From Sphingobacterium cavernae (GTDB lineage Bacteria > Bacteroidota > Bacteroidia > Sphingobacteriales > Sphingobacteriaceae): a DNA stretch of 64,000 nt. Shown piece by piece: positions 50,270-58,163 of this stretch. Location: contig NZ_VIQM01000040.1 in assembly GCF_008520265.1 (NCBI RefSeq), positions 219,824-283,823 on the forward strand, written 5' to 3'. The position numbers were made by a program, and so were the translations under genes. Numbering within the stretch: position 1 is the stretch's first letter; each line of letters opens with the position of its first letter. The notes under the pieces were generated by a model. That model made no database searches and had not been told where the DNA came from. It saw only the letters and a program-made list of their open reading frames with translations.

Positions 50270-52075
50270 ATGAAGGCATTCTACGAACAAAATATCCAAC
50301 AGACAAAACAAGAACTTGCAGTTCTTGATAAAAATATCAACAGAAATAGTTTAATGCGATTGGCACTAATTCTAATTGGTGCTATAGCTTTATTCCAAAT
50401 ATTCCAAATGAACAATATTTGGATATTGCTTATTGCAGTTTTTGCGATCGTATTAGGCTTTGCATACTTAGTGCTGCGTCAAAGTAAGCTGGAAAAAATT
50501 CGTGATGAAAAGAAAGCGTTCTTACGTGTAAATGAGAATGAATTGAATGTGAAAGAGCATTCGGAAAACATATATCTTGATGGAATAGAGTTTGATGAAC
50601 CAAAACATGCTTACATCTCCGATTTAGATATTTTCGGTCCAAAATCTTTATTTTCCTTAATCAATAGGGCAGCCACAAATGATGGTGTATCAATGCTAGC
50701 TTCATGGTTTTTGAAGGCAGCCAGCAAACATCGAATTTTGGAAAGACAGGAAGCAAGTGCTGAGTTAGCATCCAAAAGAGAATGGACGCAGTTATTGCAA
50801 ACTAAATTGTTGTTTAATCTTGGGCAAAAGGTAAATATCAAAACTTTTCTCACGCGTTATATGGAAGACGGATCATTGAATTTTGGTTCATCCTTTATGC
50901 GTATATACGTCAAAATAGCGCCATTTCTTTTTGTGGTAGGCGTAATTTTGTCATTGTTTGTGACTCCCGTGTGGAATTATATGTTGCTTTTGGCGCTTAT
51001 CCATTTGATGTGGGCAATGGCGTTAGGAGGTAAGGTTTCTTATTTTTCGAGTAGAATCGATAAGATTGGAGTTACTTTGATTGCGTATTCTGACGCAGTG
51101 AAAATGGTAGAAGATGAAAAATTTTCTTCGGAATTGAACCAAAAATTGCAAGTGGAATTAAAAACAGACAAACAGGAAAATTTATCAACAGCTTTTAAAC
51201 ATTTGGGGAGTCTAGTGGATAAATTAGATGCGCGTAATAATATCCTCGTTGGGGCTGTATTGAATATGCTTTTGCTTTGGGATTTCAAGCAAGTATTAGC
51301 CATCGTTGATTGGAAGAAGAATTATGAAGGTAATGTGCTAAAAGCATTTGATATTATCGCAGAATTTGAAGCATTATTGAGTCTAGCGACACTCAAAAGT
51401 AATTATCCGAATTGGTCTACACCGAAGATTTTAGACAGTGCACATAGTGATGGTATTTCAGCACTAGATATTAATCATCCGCTTATCAACAAAGATTTTG
51501 CAGTAGCAAATAATTATGAAGCTGCGGATCATCAGTTGGCGTTAATTACAGGTTCTAATATGGCAGGTAAAAGTACTTTCTTGCGTACTTTTGGGATTAA
51601 TGCTGTGTTAGCGTATGCTGGAGCGGTGACTTGCGCATCGAAGTTTGAATTACCTATTTATAACTTAGTGAGTTATATGCGTATCAAAGATAGTTTGAAT
51701 GAAAGTACTTCTACATTTAAGGCAGAATTGGATCGCATGAAGTTCATTTTGGATCAACTTTCAGCAAATTCCGACACATTTGTATTGATAGATGAAATGC
51801 TTCGAGGTACCAATTCTGTAGATAAATATCTAGGTTCAAAAGCTATAATACGTAAAATATTAGCAATAAATGGAAAAGGGATGGTCGCGACGCATGATTT
51901 GCAATTGGCAAGTTTGGAAGAAGAATATATAGGTCGTTTGAAAAATTACCATTTTGATATTCAGGTAAAAGACGGCGAAATGTTGTTTGATTATAAATTG
52001 AAAAATGGAAAATGTACGATTTTCAATGCTTCACTTTTGCTTAAAGGTATAGGGGTGGATGTGCAAAACGTTTAG
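50270..52075 (+). CDS. Membrane-anchored MutS-family ATPase
   Basis: A 601-residue protein. Two transmembrane helices near the N terminus (about 25-42 and 48-65) and two more around 212-255 flank a helical core, and the C-terminal third is a MutS-type ABC ATPase. Walker A is GSNMAGKSTFLRTFGIN, the signature region is STFKAELDRMKFIL, Walker B is FVLIDEMLRGTNSVDK and the His switch ATHDLQLASLEE. There are no mismatch-recognition or Smr domains, so it is not MutS or MutS2 proper. It is the family often labelled MutS-related DNA mismatch repair protein in Bacteroidota. Membrane attachment is read from hydrophobicity. Confidence 0.85.
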   Translation: MKAFYEQNIQQTKQELAVLDKNINRNSLMRLALILIGAIALFQIFQMNNIWILLIAVFAIVLGFAYLVLRQSKLEKIRDEKKAFLRVNENELNVKEHSENIYLDGIEFDEPKHAYISDLDIFGPKSLFSLINRAATNDGVSMLASWFLKAASKHRILERQEASAELASKREWTQLLQTKLLFNLGQKVNIKTFLTRYMEDGSLNFGSSFMRIYVKIAPFLFVVGVILSLFVTPVWNYMLLLALIHLMWAMALGGKVSYFSSRIDKIGVTLIAYSDAVKMVEDEKFSSELNQKLQVELKTDKQENLSTAFKHLGSLVDKLDARNNILVGAVLNMLLLWDFKQVLAIVDWKKNYEGNVLKAFDIIAEFEALLSLATLKSNYPNWSTPKILDSAHSDGISALDINHPLINKDFAVANNYEAADHQLALITGSNMAGKSTFLRTFGINAVLAYAGAVTCASKFELPIYNLVSYMRIKDSLNESTSTFKAELDRMKFILDQLSANSDTFVLIDEMLRGTNSVDKYLGSKAIIRKILAINGKGMVATHDLQLASLEEEYIGRLKNYHFDIQVKDGEMLFDYKLKNGKCTIFNASLLLKGIGVDVQNV

Positions 52076-52105
52076 AAATTGTACTTTTGTGCAAATAATT
52101 TAAAA

Positions 52106-52507
52106 ATGACTTTAGAAGAGAGAATAGATCAGGCAGAGACAAGGGTGTGTACGACGGTATTTCCATTTTTGACGAATCACCATGACACTTTGTTTGGAGG
52201 GAAGGCCATGGCAATCATGGATGAAGTTTCATTTATGGCAGCGACTCGATTTTGTCGTAAAACATTGGTTACGGTATCGTCGGATAAGATTAATTTTGAA
52301 AAAGCTATTCCGTCGGGAAGTATCATTGAAGCTATTGCTCGCGTAGATAGTGTAGGGTGTACAAGTTTGAAAGTGAAAGTGGAAATTTATCTTGAGCATA
52401 TGTACGAAGAAGGACGTGAGCTCGCTATACAAGGGATGTTTACGTTTGTCGCATTGGGAGAAGATAAAAAGCCGATTCCTGTATTAGAAGGATTGGATAT
52501 TGAATAA
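52106..52507 (+). CDS. Acyl-CoA thioesterase, hotdog fold
   Basis: A 133-residue hotdog-fold thioesterase hydrolysing acyl-CoA. The active-site region is NHHDTLFGGKAMAIMDEVSF, with the HDTLFGG helix and Asp typical of YciA/BACH-type enzymes; RKTLVTVSSDKINFEKAIPSG and the substrate lid follow. I chose the ATG at 52106; a TTG at 52079 would add nine residues in the promoter area, where TACTTTTG (52082-52089) resembles a -7 element. It closes the pcm-MutS run and ends at a long hairpin terminator. Confidence 0.88.
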   Translation: MTLEERIDQAETRVCTTVFPFLTNHHDTLFGGKAMAIMDEVSFMAATRFCRKTLVTVSSDKINFEKAIPSGSIIEAIARVDSVGCTSLKVKVEIYLEHMYEEGRELAIQGMFTFVALGEDKKPIPVLEGLDIE

Positions 52508-52552
52508 AAGACAAATGGTTCGATTTTTAATCGAACCATTTGTCTTTTATTC
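52502..52552. terminator. Long bidirectional hairpin terminator
   Basis: Perfect 24-bp arms from GAATAAAAGACAAATGG to its complement with a three-base loop, spanning the thioesterase stop codon on one side and lying 54 bp from the convergent gldJ stop. Confidence 0.9.
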
Positions 52553-52605
52553 CGCTTCATGTTAGAGATAATATATCTCAAAATTTCGGATTTATACGGA
52601 TAAAG

Positions 52606-54099
52606 TTATTTTTTAGCGGGACCAAATACATTTCCTACCATGGTCATTGCACATCTAAAGCCAATCATTGCATTAGACTCATCTTGTTGCATATGACGAC
52701 GTGTGCCAGGATTCAACCAATATGCTCGGTCATTCCAAGACCCACCTTTGTAAACTCTTGATTTATCATTTACCAAAGTTGTTTTACCGTATAGTTCTTT
52801 TTGCTCTTCGTCTTTGAATCCTCTTACATCACTATCGTATGCAGCTTGCTCATTTGTATTTTGTCCAGCTTGCAATTCTTCCCAAGTCTGTTTGCGAGGA
52901 GCTTTTGCCACTATTTTAATTGGTCTTCCATACTGATCTTTTGCTAACTTTCCTGTCTCCGCATCTTCATATTGGTTGTCCATGAAGACATGACCACGGT
53001 AAGGATTGAAATCCTCAAAATCTTCAAAAGAGAGTTGGCGATATACATCACTTACCCATTCATTGACATTACCAGCCATATTGTATAATCCAAAATCGTT
53101 TGGTTGATAGCTTTTTACAGGCACTGTAATATCTCCACCATCATTTAGATTACCAGCGACCCCCATATTATTTCCGCTTGTGATTTTGAAATTCGCCATC
53201 ATACGGCCTTGTGTACGGCGTTTATGATCGCGAACACCTAATCCATTCCAAGGGTATGTTTTGTTTGATTCAATATTGCCTTCGAAAGTATTTCCGATCA
53301 GTCCAAGCGCAGCATATTCCCATTCGGCTTCTGTTGGCAGGCGATATGCCTGCTTCAATATGCCATCTTCCATACGTACAGTACGACGTGCATTTTGTTG
53401 AGCACCCGGGCGATTATCTTTAGGCATCTTATCACCATCTATTCCTTGACCTTGATATTGACCGTTTAAATATATTTCAGAATTGAATGGAGGATTTGTT
53501 TGTTGTTGCTGATTAACTGTTTGGTAATCTGCTAAAACCCCTCTTTGTCTCAAAATATGTTCGTTAACACGATCAGTACGCCATTGTGCATATGCATTTG
53601 CTTGATCCCATGAAACTCCTACAACAGGGTAATCTTGGAAAGACGGATGACGCAAATAAAAATTCACGTAGGGTTCATTGTATGATAAAGGATTACGCCA
53701 TACTAAAGTATCGGGCAACGCATCGTAGTACATTTTACGATCTTGAGGGAAATTTTGTCCTATCCAATGCAAATATTCTAGCCAGTCTGCATTAGAAACT
53801 TCTGTCTCATCGATATAGAATGAAGCGACTGTAACACGACGTTTGAGATTGTCGTGCGCGTAAGCCACATCCTCATTGAGACTTCCGCCCATAACAAAAG
53901 TACCACCTTCTATTGCTATCAGTCCTGGACCTGGAGCTTGTTTAACTTTTCTATTTATTTGAAGGCCTCCATTATATGGATCGTTATACTTAACGCCAGT
54001 TTTATCAGATACATTATTTCTGTTGTTTTTACATGAAAAAACAGTAAATAAGCTTAATGTAATAAATATAGCTGCTAAACGTATACGCAAATTATGCAT
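52606..54099 (-). CDS. gldJ: Gliding motility / type IX secretion lipoprotein GldJ
   Basis: A 497-residue lipoprotein with lipobox FTVFSC and a sulfatase-modifying-factor (SUMF1/FGE) fold: GLIAIEGGTFVMGGS, YIDETEVSNADWLEYL, YPVVGVSWDQANAYAQW, LPTEAEWEYAALG, GLYNMAGNVNEWVSDVY and a final KGGSWNDRAYWLNPGTRR ... IGFRCA. The inserted region PDTLVWRNPLSYNEPYVNFY points to GldJ rather than other SUMF1 proteins. GldJ is an outer-membrane-associated part of the T9SS/gliding apparatus with GldK. Distinguishing it from GldK is from the pattern only. It is divergent from ispF. Confidence 0.82.
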   Translation of the reverse strand: MHNLRIRLAAIFITLSLFTVFSCKNNRNNVSDKTGVKYNDPYNGGLQINRKVKQAPGPGLIAIEGGTFVMGGSLNEDVAYAHDNLKRRVTVASFYIDETEVSNADWLEYLHWIGQNFPQDRKMYYDALPDTLVWRNPLSYNEPYVNFYLRHPSFQDYPVVGVSWDQANAYAQWRTDRVNEHILRQRGVLADYQTVNQQQQTNPPFNSEIYLNGQYQGQGIDGDKMPKDNRPGAQQNARRTVRMEDGILKQAYRLPTEAEWEYAALGLIGNTFEGNIESNKTYPWNGLGVRDHKRRTQGRMMANFKITSGNNMGVAGNLNDGGDITVPVKSYQPNDFGLYNMAGNVNEWVSDVYRQLSFEDFEDFNPYRGHVFMDNQYEDAETGKLAKDQYGRPIKIVAKAPRKQTWEELQAGQNTNEQAAYDSDVRGFKDEEQKELYGKTTLVNDKSRVYKGGSWNDRAYWLNPGTRRHMQQDESNAMIGFRCAMTMVGNVFGPAKK

Positions 54100-54219
54100 A
54101 GTATGGATCGAATTGGATTAATAGTAACATTCAAAAATAGAAATTATTTTAGAACATACTGCATAGTCTTGCCATTATTACTAATATTTTGTCCTTTTAA
54201 AAGCGTATTTTCGTCTATT

Positions 54220-54696
54220 ATGAAAATTAAAGTAGGTTTTGGTTTTGATGTGCATCAGTTGAAAGAAGGGCATCCTTTTATTTTGGGCGGTGTACAATTA
54301 GAACATCATGCTGGTGCTTTTGGGCATTCTGATGCGGATGTATTGGTTCATGCTATTTGCGATGCTATTCTTGGCGCAGCGAATTTGGAAGATATTGGTT
54401 ATCATTTTCCCAATACCGACATGAAATGGAAAGGTGTAAGTAGTTTATTGTTGTTAAAAGAATGTATGCGATTAATTGGCGAAAAAGGCTGGACGCTCGG
54501 GAATATTGATGCTATGCTTTGTTTAGAGGCGCCTAAAATTAAACCATATATTCCACAAATGAAGGTAAAAATCGCAGAAGCAACTGGACTTGATGTAGAT
54601 GATATATCTATCAAAGCTACGACGAATGAGACAATGGGCTTTATCGGTCGCCAAGAAGGAGCGGTTGCTTATGCGGTGTGTTTAATACAAAAATAA
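54220..54696 (+). CDS. ispF: 2-C-methyl-D-erythritol 2,4-cyclodiphosphate synthase
   Basis: A 158-residue trimeric enzyme of the non-mevalonate isoprenoid pathway, converting CDP-ME-2-phosphate to MEcPP. Metal and substrate motifs: GFGFDVHQLKEGHPFILGGV, HSDADVLVHAICDAILGAA and KATTNETMGFIGRQEG. The ORF extends upstream to 54094, but similarity begins at the ATG at 54220, which I chose; a TATTTTCG near 54205 is a plausible -7 element. Confidence 0.96.
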   Translation: MKIKVGFGFDVHQLKEGHPFILGGVQLEHHAGAFGHSDADVLVHAICDAILGAANLEDIGYHFPNTDMKWKGVSSLLLLKECMRLIGEKGWTLGNIDAMLCLEAPKIKPYIPQMKVKIAEATGLDVDDISIKATTNETMGFIGRQEGAVAYAVCLIQK

Positions 54697-54697
54697 A

Positions 54698-55906
54698 TCA
54701 TTTCTTTCTGAAATATACGCACGCAATAATAAGTGCTGTAATGGCTAAAGCAGCGGACAATATAAATGGTGCACCTGGAAAATACGGGTGCACATCTTTT
54801 TTAGAAAAGTAAGCGAATAAACTTGTCATTAACAAAGGACCGATAATAGAAGTTAGACTAATCACCGATGTAATTCCACCTTGAATTTGTCCTTGCTCAT
54901 TTTGAGGAATGCGATCCGAAATATAGCTTTGCAATGCTGGACCAGCAATTCCTGCCGACACAAAAAATATACTGATCGCATACATCATCCAGCTGGCAGA
55001 AGCAAATCCAAAAAGGGAATACGCTAATACATATAGAATTAATCCAGTAAGAATTGCTTTTTGTAAGCCAAGTTTGGGAATAGCAATACGTATCAGTCCT
55101 GCTTGCACAATCATCAATAACGTACCAACAAAGCCTAAGGAAAGTCCCACCATTCTTTCGTCCCAACTGAATTTTTCCATCGTGTAATAAGACCACGTAC
55201 TTTGCACAGCGTTAGCTGCAATATTGATCAGGAAAATACAAACTATCAGAGGAATGATATTTGGGTATGATTTTATATGTTTGAATGCGCCGATAGGATT
55301 GGCATTTTTCCAGCTAAAAGGTCTTCGCAATTCGAGTTTCAGGGATTCTGGAATTACAAAATAGCCGTATACAACATTTAATAGGCATAACCCTGCTGCC
55401 GCAAAGAATGGAATACGTGAGCCGTATTGTCCTAAAACACCACCTAAAACAGGTCCCAGAATGAATCCCAACCCAAATGCTGCGCCCAGAAGTCCAAAAT
55501 TTTGTGCTTTATTTTGAGGGGTACTGATATCTGCAATATAAGCTGCTGCGACAGTATGGCTTGCGCCAGTGACTCCAGCTACTAAGCGTCCTATAAAAAG
55601 CCAAAGAATTGATGGCGCGAGACCCGTCAAAATATAGTTAATACAAAATCCAAACAGTGAAAAGAGCAGAATGGGTCTTCTCCCGTATTTGTCACTCAAA
55701 TTGCCGAGCACCGAAGCAAAGAAGAATTGCGCAAATGCATAGACAAAAACCAGCCATCCACCATAGGTCGAGGCTTGACTCAAATCGCCATGGATGAGTT
55801 CTTGAATAAGTTTGGGCATCACCGGAATGATTATGCCTAAGCCAATCGAATCAATGACAACTGTGATAAATATAAACAATAAGCCTTTAGACGACGATGC
55901 TTTCAT
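54698..55906 (-). CDS. Tet-type MFS efflux transporter
   Basis: A 402-residue, 12-helix major facilitator protein of the TCR/Tet (DHA1) subfamily. The N-terminal helix FIFITVVIDSIGLGIIIPVMP and the loop 2-3 motif LGNLSDKYGRRPILL are the TetA signature, and motif C-like GFILGPVLGG lies in helix 5. It resembles tetracycline exporters, but chromosomal relatives without tetracycline activity are common, so the substrate remains open. It is convergent with ispF by 1 bp. Confidence 0.88.
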   Translation of the reverse strand: MKASSSKGLLFIFITVVIDSIGLGIIIPVMPKLIQELIHGDLSQASTYGGWLVFVYAFAQFFFASVLGNLSDKYGRRPILLFSLFGFCINYILTGLAPSILWLFIGRLVAGVTGASHTVAAAYIADISTPQNKAQNFGLLGAAFGLGFILGPVLGGVLGQYGSRIPFFAAAGLCLLNVVYGYFVIPESLKLELRRPFSWKNANPIGAFKHIKSYPNIIPLIVCIFLINIAANAVQSTWSYYTMEKFSWDERMVGLSLGFVGTLLMIVQAGLIRIAIPKLGLQKAILTGLILYVLAYSLFGFASASWMMYAISIFFVSAGIAGPALQSYISDRIPQNEQGQIQGGITSVISLTSIIGPLLMTSLFAYFSKKDVHPYFPGAPFILSAALAITALIIACVYFRKK

Positions 55907-56035
55907 ATTTTGTACCTTAAAGGTAAGGATTCAAATAGTATTAACTAATTATTTTAGGTAAATGCTTTGATCTACATTCGCTTATGCGTACCTGAAATAT
56001 TATATTTGAATACTTACTTGACCAATTTGGTAATT

Positions 56036-58147
56036 GTGAATCAGCTTTCAAAAGTCTTTCTGTATGGCGTATTCCTCATCATTCTATTGGTGGAAGTAGG
56101 TTGTCGTTCGGTGAATAATACTTCAGTAGCTTTGAAAACTTCCAACTCGGCAGCGTTCAAATTACGTTATAACGCACTATATAATGTCGATAAAGTGTTA
56201 AAGGAAGCTGAGGAAGGAATGGTAAGGGAAGAAATTATTTGGTTACCGAATTCCTTGTTTGGTGTGCCAGATTTTAAATACGAGAAAGATGTTGAAGCTG
56301 CGATTCTGAAGTTACTAGAATTATTACCACAAGCAACAGATTCAGATTTCAAAAATAGCCTATATTTTAAATTAGGAAAAGCCTATTACCTCAAAGCAGA
56401 TTATTACACCTCACTCGAATATTTTGCATTATCGGAGAACAATTTATTGACGTCAGATATTATATTCTGGAAATCTAGAGTGCTTAGTCATATTGGAAAA
56501 GAGCAAATCGCTTTGCAATTACTGGAGAAATTAAGTGCTGATAGTTTATCTAAAAAAGATAAAAGTATTTATGCTGCACATAAAGCTGAAATATTTTTTC
56601 AACTAGATAACTTGGATTCAGCAATATTTTATCTTGAAAAAGCATTAGCGAATAATGTTCCTAAAAAATATAAAAAGTATTGGCAATTAAAATTAGGGGA
56701 GCGATTGTCTATAAAAAATCCCGATAAAGCTGTTGGGTATTTGCATCAACTTGCTCGATCGAATACTGCACCTTCCGAATTGAAATTGCAAGCCGAGATT
56801 GAATTGATTTCCTTACAGCAATTCGAACGAAGTCAGCAGATCGTGAAATTGGAAGCTCTAAATAAAAAAGGCTATACGATAGGAAAGGAGCGGCAGCTGG
56901 ATTTTGCGCTGGCAAATTTGTATACCGAGTATCTAATGAGTGATTCAGCAAGTCACTATTTTGAGAAAGTATTAGAGCAGGACGATACGCCTTCTCTATT
57001 AATAAGTAAATCACATTTTGAATTGGCTAAACTTTTTGTCAAAGATAAGATGTATGATCTAGCACAAAATCAGTTTGAAAGTATCCAACCCAACTATTTG
57101 ATTTATTTTGAGCGTAAAGATCAAAAAATAATAACGAATTCTACAGAATTGCTTAATCTGCTAAAATCGGAAGCCACAGATAAAATGATGTCTCATGCTA
57201 AGTATGATTTAGCCAAGTTCTACATTAATCTTGGTTTGCAAGATGAAGCTTTGTCTATTATAGAAAAGTTGGATATTAAAGATACTGCCTTTGATTACTT
57301 ACACCTTTCTGCGCTTCTGGATACGTCAAAAGTTGACATCTTGAATAATAAATATTCTGAGTTGATTACTCAAAGACAACAGTTTTTTACGGTTTATTCA
57401 AATTTATATGCTCAATATCAGCTAGACAGTTTCCAGAATGTAATAGTTGGGGTAGAGAATTTAGTTAATGATTCTAGCTTATTCCCGCAAGATCGATCAC
57501 GGTTGGCTTATTTGAAAGCATTTGCGATTGGACATATCTTTCCTGTTGATTCTTTGTTAAGATCTTTTACAGAAATTTTAACAAGATATAATCAGGACAG
57601 AGCGATTGTAAAAAGTGTTCATTCACATATCGATTTTATCGAAAGGAATAAGTCAATGTTTGCGAACCGTCAAATTGCATTAGAAAAGGCAATATTGTTG
57701 GTTGCTGATTTAGGTGCAATAGATAATGATAAAACTACATTGGAATTCGTTACCGATTCTTCAATTAATAAAACTGGAACATTTATTGACTATAAACTAC
57801 CGGAATTAGAACCATATTATTTTGTTGTCCTTGTAGATGATCTCAAAATTAATTTGTCGGCTACACGTTATGGAATAGGTCAATTTATTCGTACAAGGTT
57901 TCCCCGTCAGGGCTATGGGCATAATTTATCTGAGTTAGATAATTCACATCAAATGATTAAGGTTGGGGTATTTGAAAATTTGGAGACTGCTAAAGAATTT
58001 GAAAGCAAGATTCTGAATTTGCTGCCTCAAATAATCAAAATTGATGAAAAAAAATATAGTACATTTGTAGTTCCAAAATCAGTATTGGATATGTCTGAAG
58101 AGATGTCCTTTATAAATGATTATTTGAAGAAATATATAGAAAATTAG
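56036..58147 (+). CDS. TPR lipoprotein, SprE/PorW-like T9SS component
   Basis: About 703 residues with lipobox LLVEVGC and a long array of TPR-like helical repeats (for example YFKLGKAYYLKADYYTSLEYF and AEIFFQLDNLDSAIFYLEKAL). The C-terminal segment FVVLVDDLKINLSATRYGIGQF and the final EEMSFINDYLKKYIEN are typical of the SprE/PorW family of T9SS-associated lipoproteins. Start: no ATG is available near the signal peptide, so I take the GTG at 56036; a TTG frame extends to 55967. It lies 16 bp upstream of the PBP1A gene and the two are probably co-transcribed. Confidence 0.75.
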   Translation: MNQLSKVFLYGVFLIILLVEVGCRSVNNTSVALKTSNSAAFKLRYNALYNVDKVLKEAEEGMVREEIIWLPNSLFGVPDFKYEKDVEAAILKLLELLPQATDSDFKNSLYFKLGKAYYLKADYYTSLEYFALSENNLLTSDIIFWKSRVLSHIGKEQIALQLLEKLSADSLSKKDKSIYAAHKAEIFFQLDNLDSAIFYLEKALANNVPKKYKKYWQLKLGERLSIKNPDKAVGYLHQLARSNTAPSELKLQAEIELISLQQFERSQQIVKLEALNKKGYTIGKERQLDFALANLYTEYLMSDSASHYFEKVLEQDDTPSLLISKSHFELAKLFVKDKMYDLAQNQFESIQPNYLIYFERKDQKIITNSTELLNLLKSEATDKMMSHAKYDLAKFYINLGLQDEALSIIEKLDIKDTAFDYLHLSALLDTSKVDILNNKYSELITQRQQFFTVYSNLYAQYQLDSFQNVIVGVENLVNDSSLFPQDRSRLAYLKAFAIGHIFPVDSLLRSFTEILTRYNQDRAIVKSVHSHIDFIERNKSMFANRQIALEKAILLVADLGAIDNDKTTLEFVTDSSINKTGTFIDYKLPELEPYYFVVLVDDLKINLSATRYGIGQFIRTRFPRQGYGHNLSELDNSHQMIKVGVFENLETAKEFESKILNLLPQIIKIDEKKYSTFVVPKSVLDMSEEMSFINDYLKKYIEN

Positions 58148-58163
58148 TGTTCTACGTGATAAC

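Noticed and set aside
54094..54219. N-terminal extension of ispF with a hydrophobic segment
   Set aside because: IspF is cytosolic and its conserved sequence begins at the ATG at 54220; the extension is mostly the ispF promoter region.
54698..55906. Acquired tetracycline resistance gene
   Set aside because: Composition and context match the surrounding chromosome and there are no mobile elements nearby; only the Tet-type MFS family is supported.
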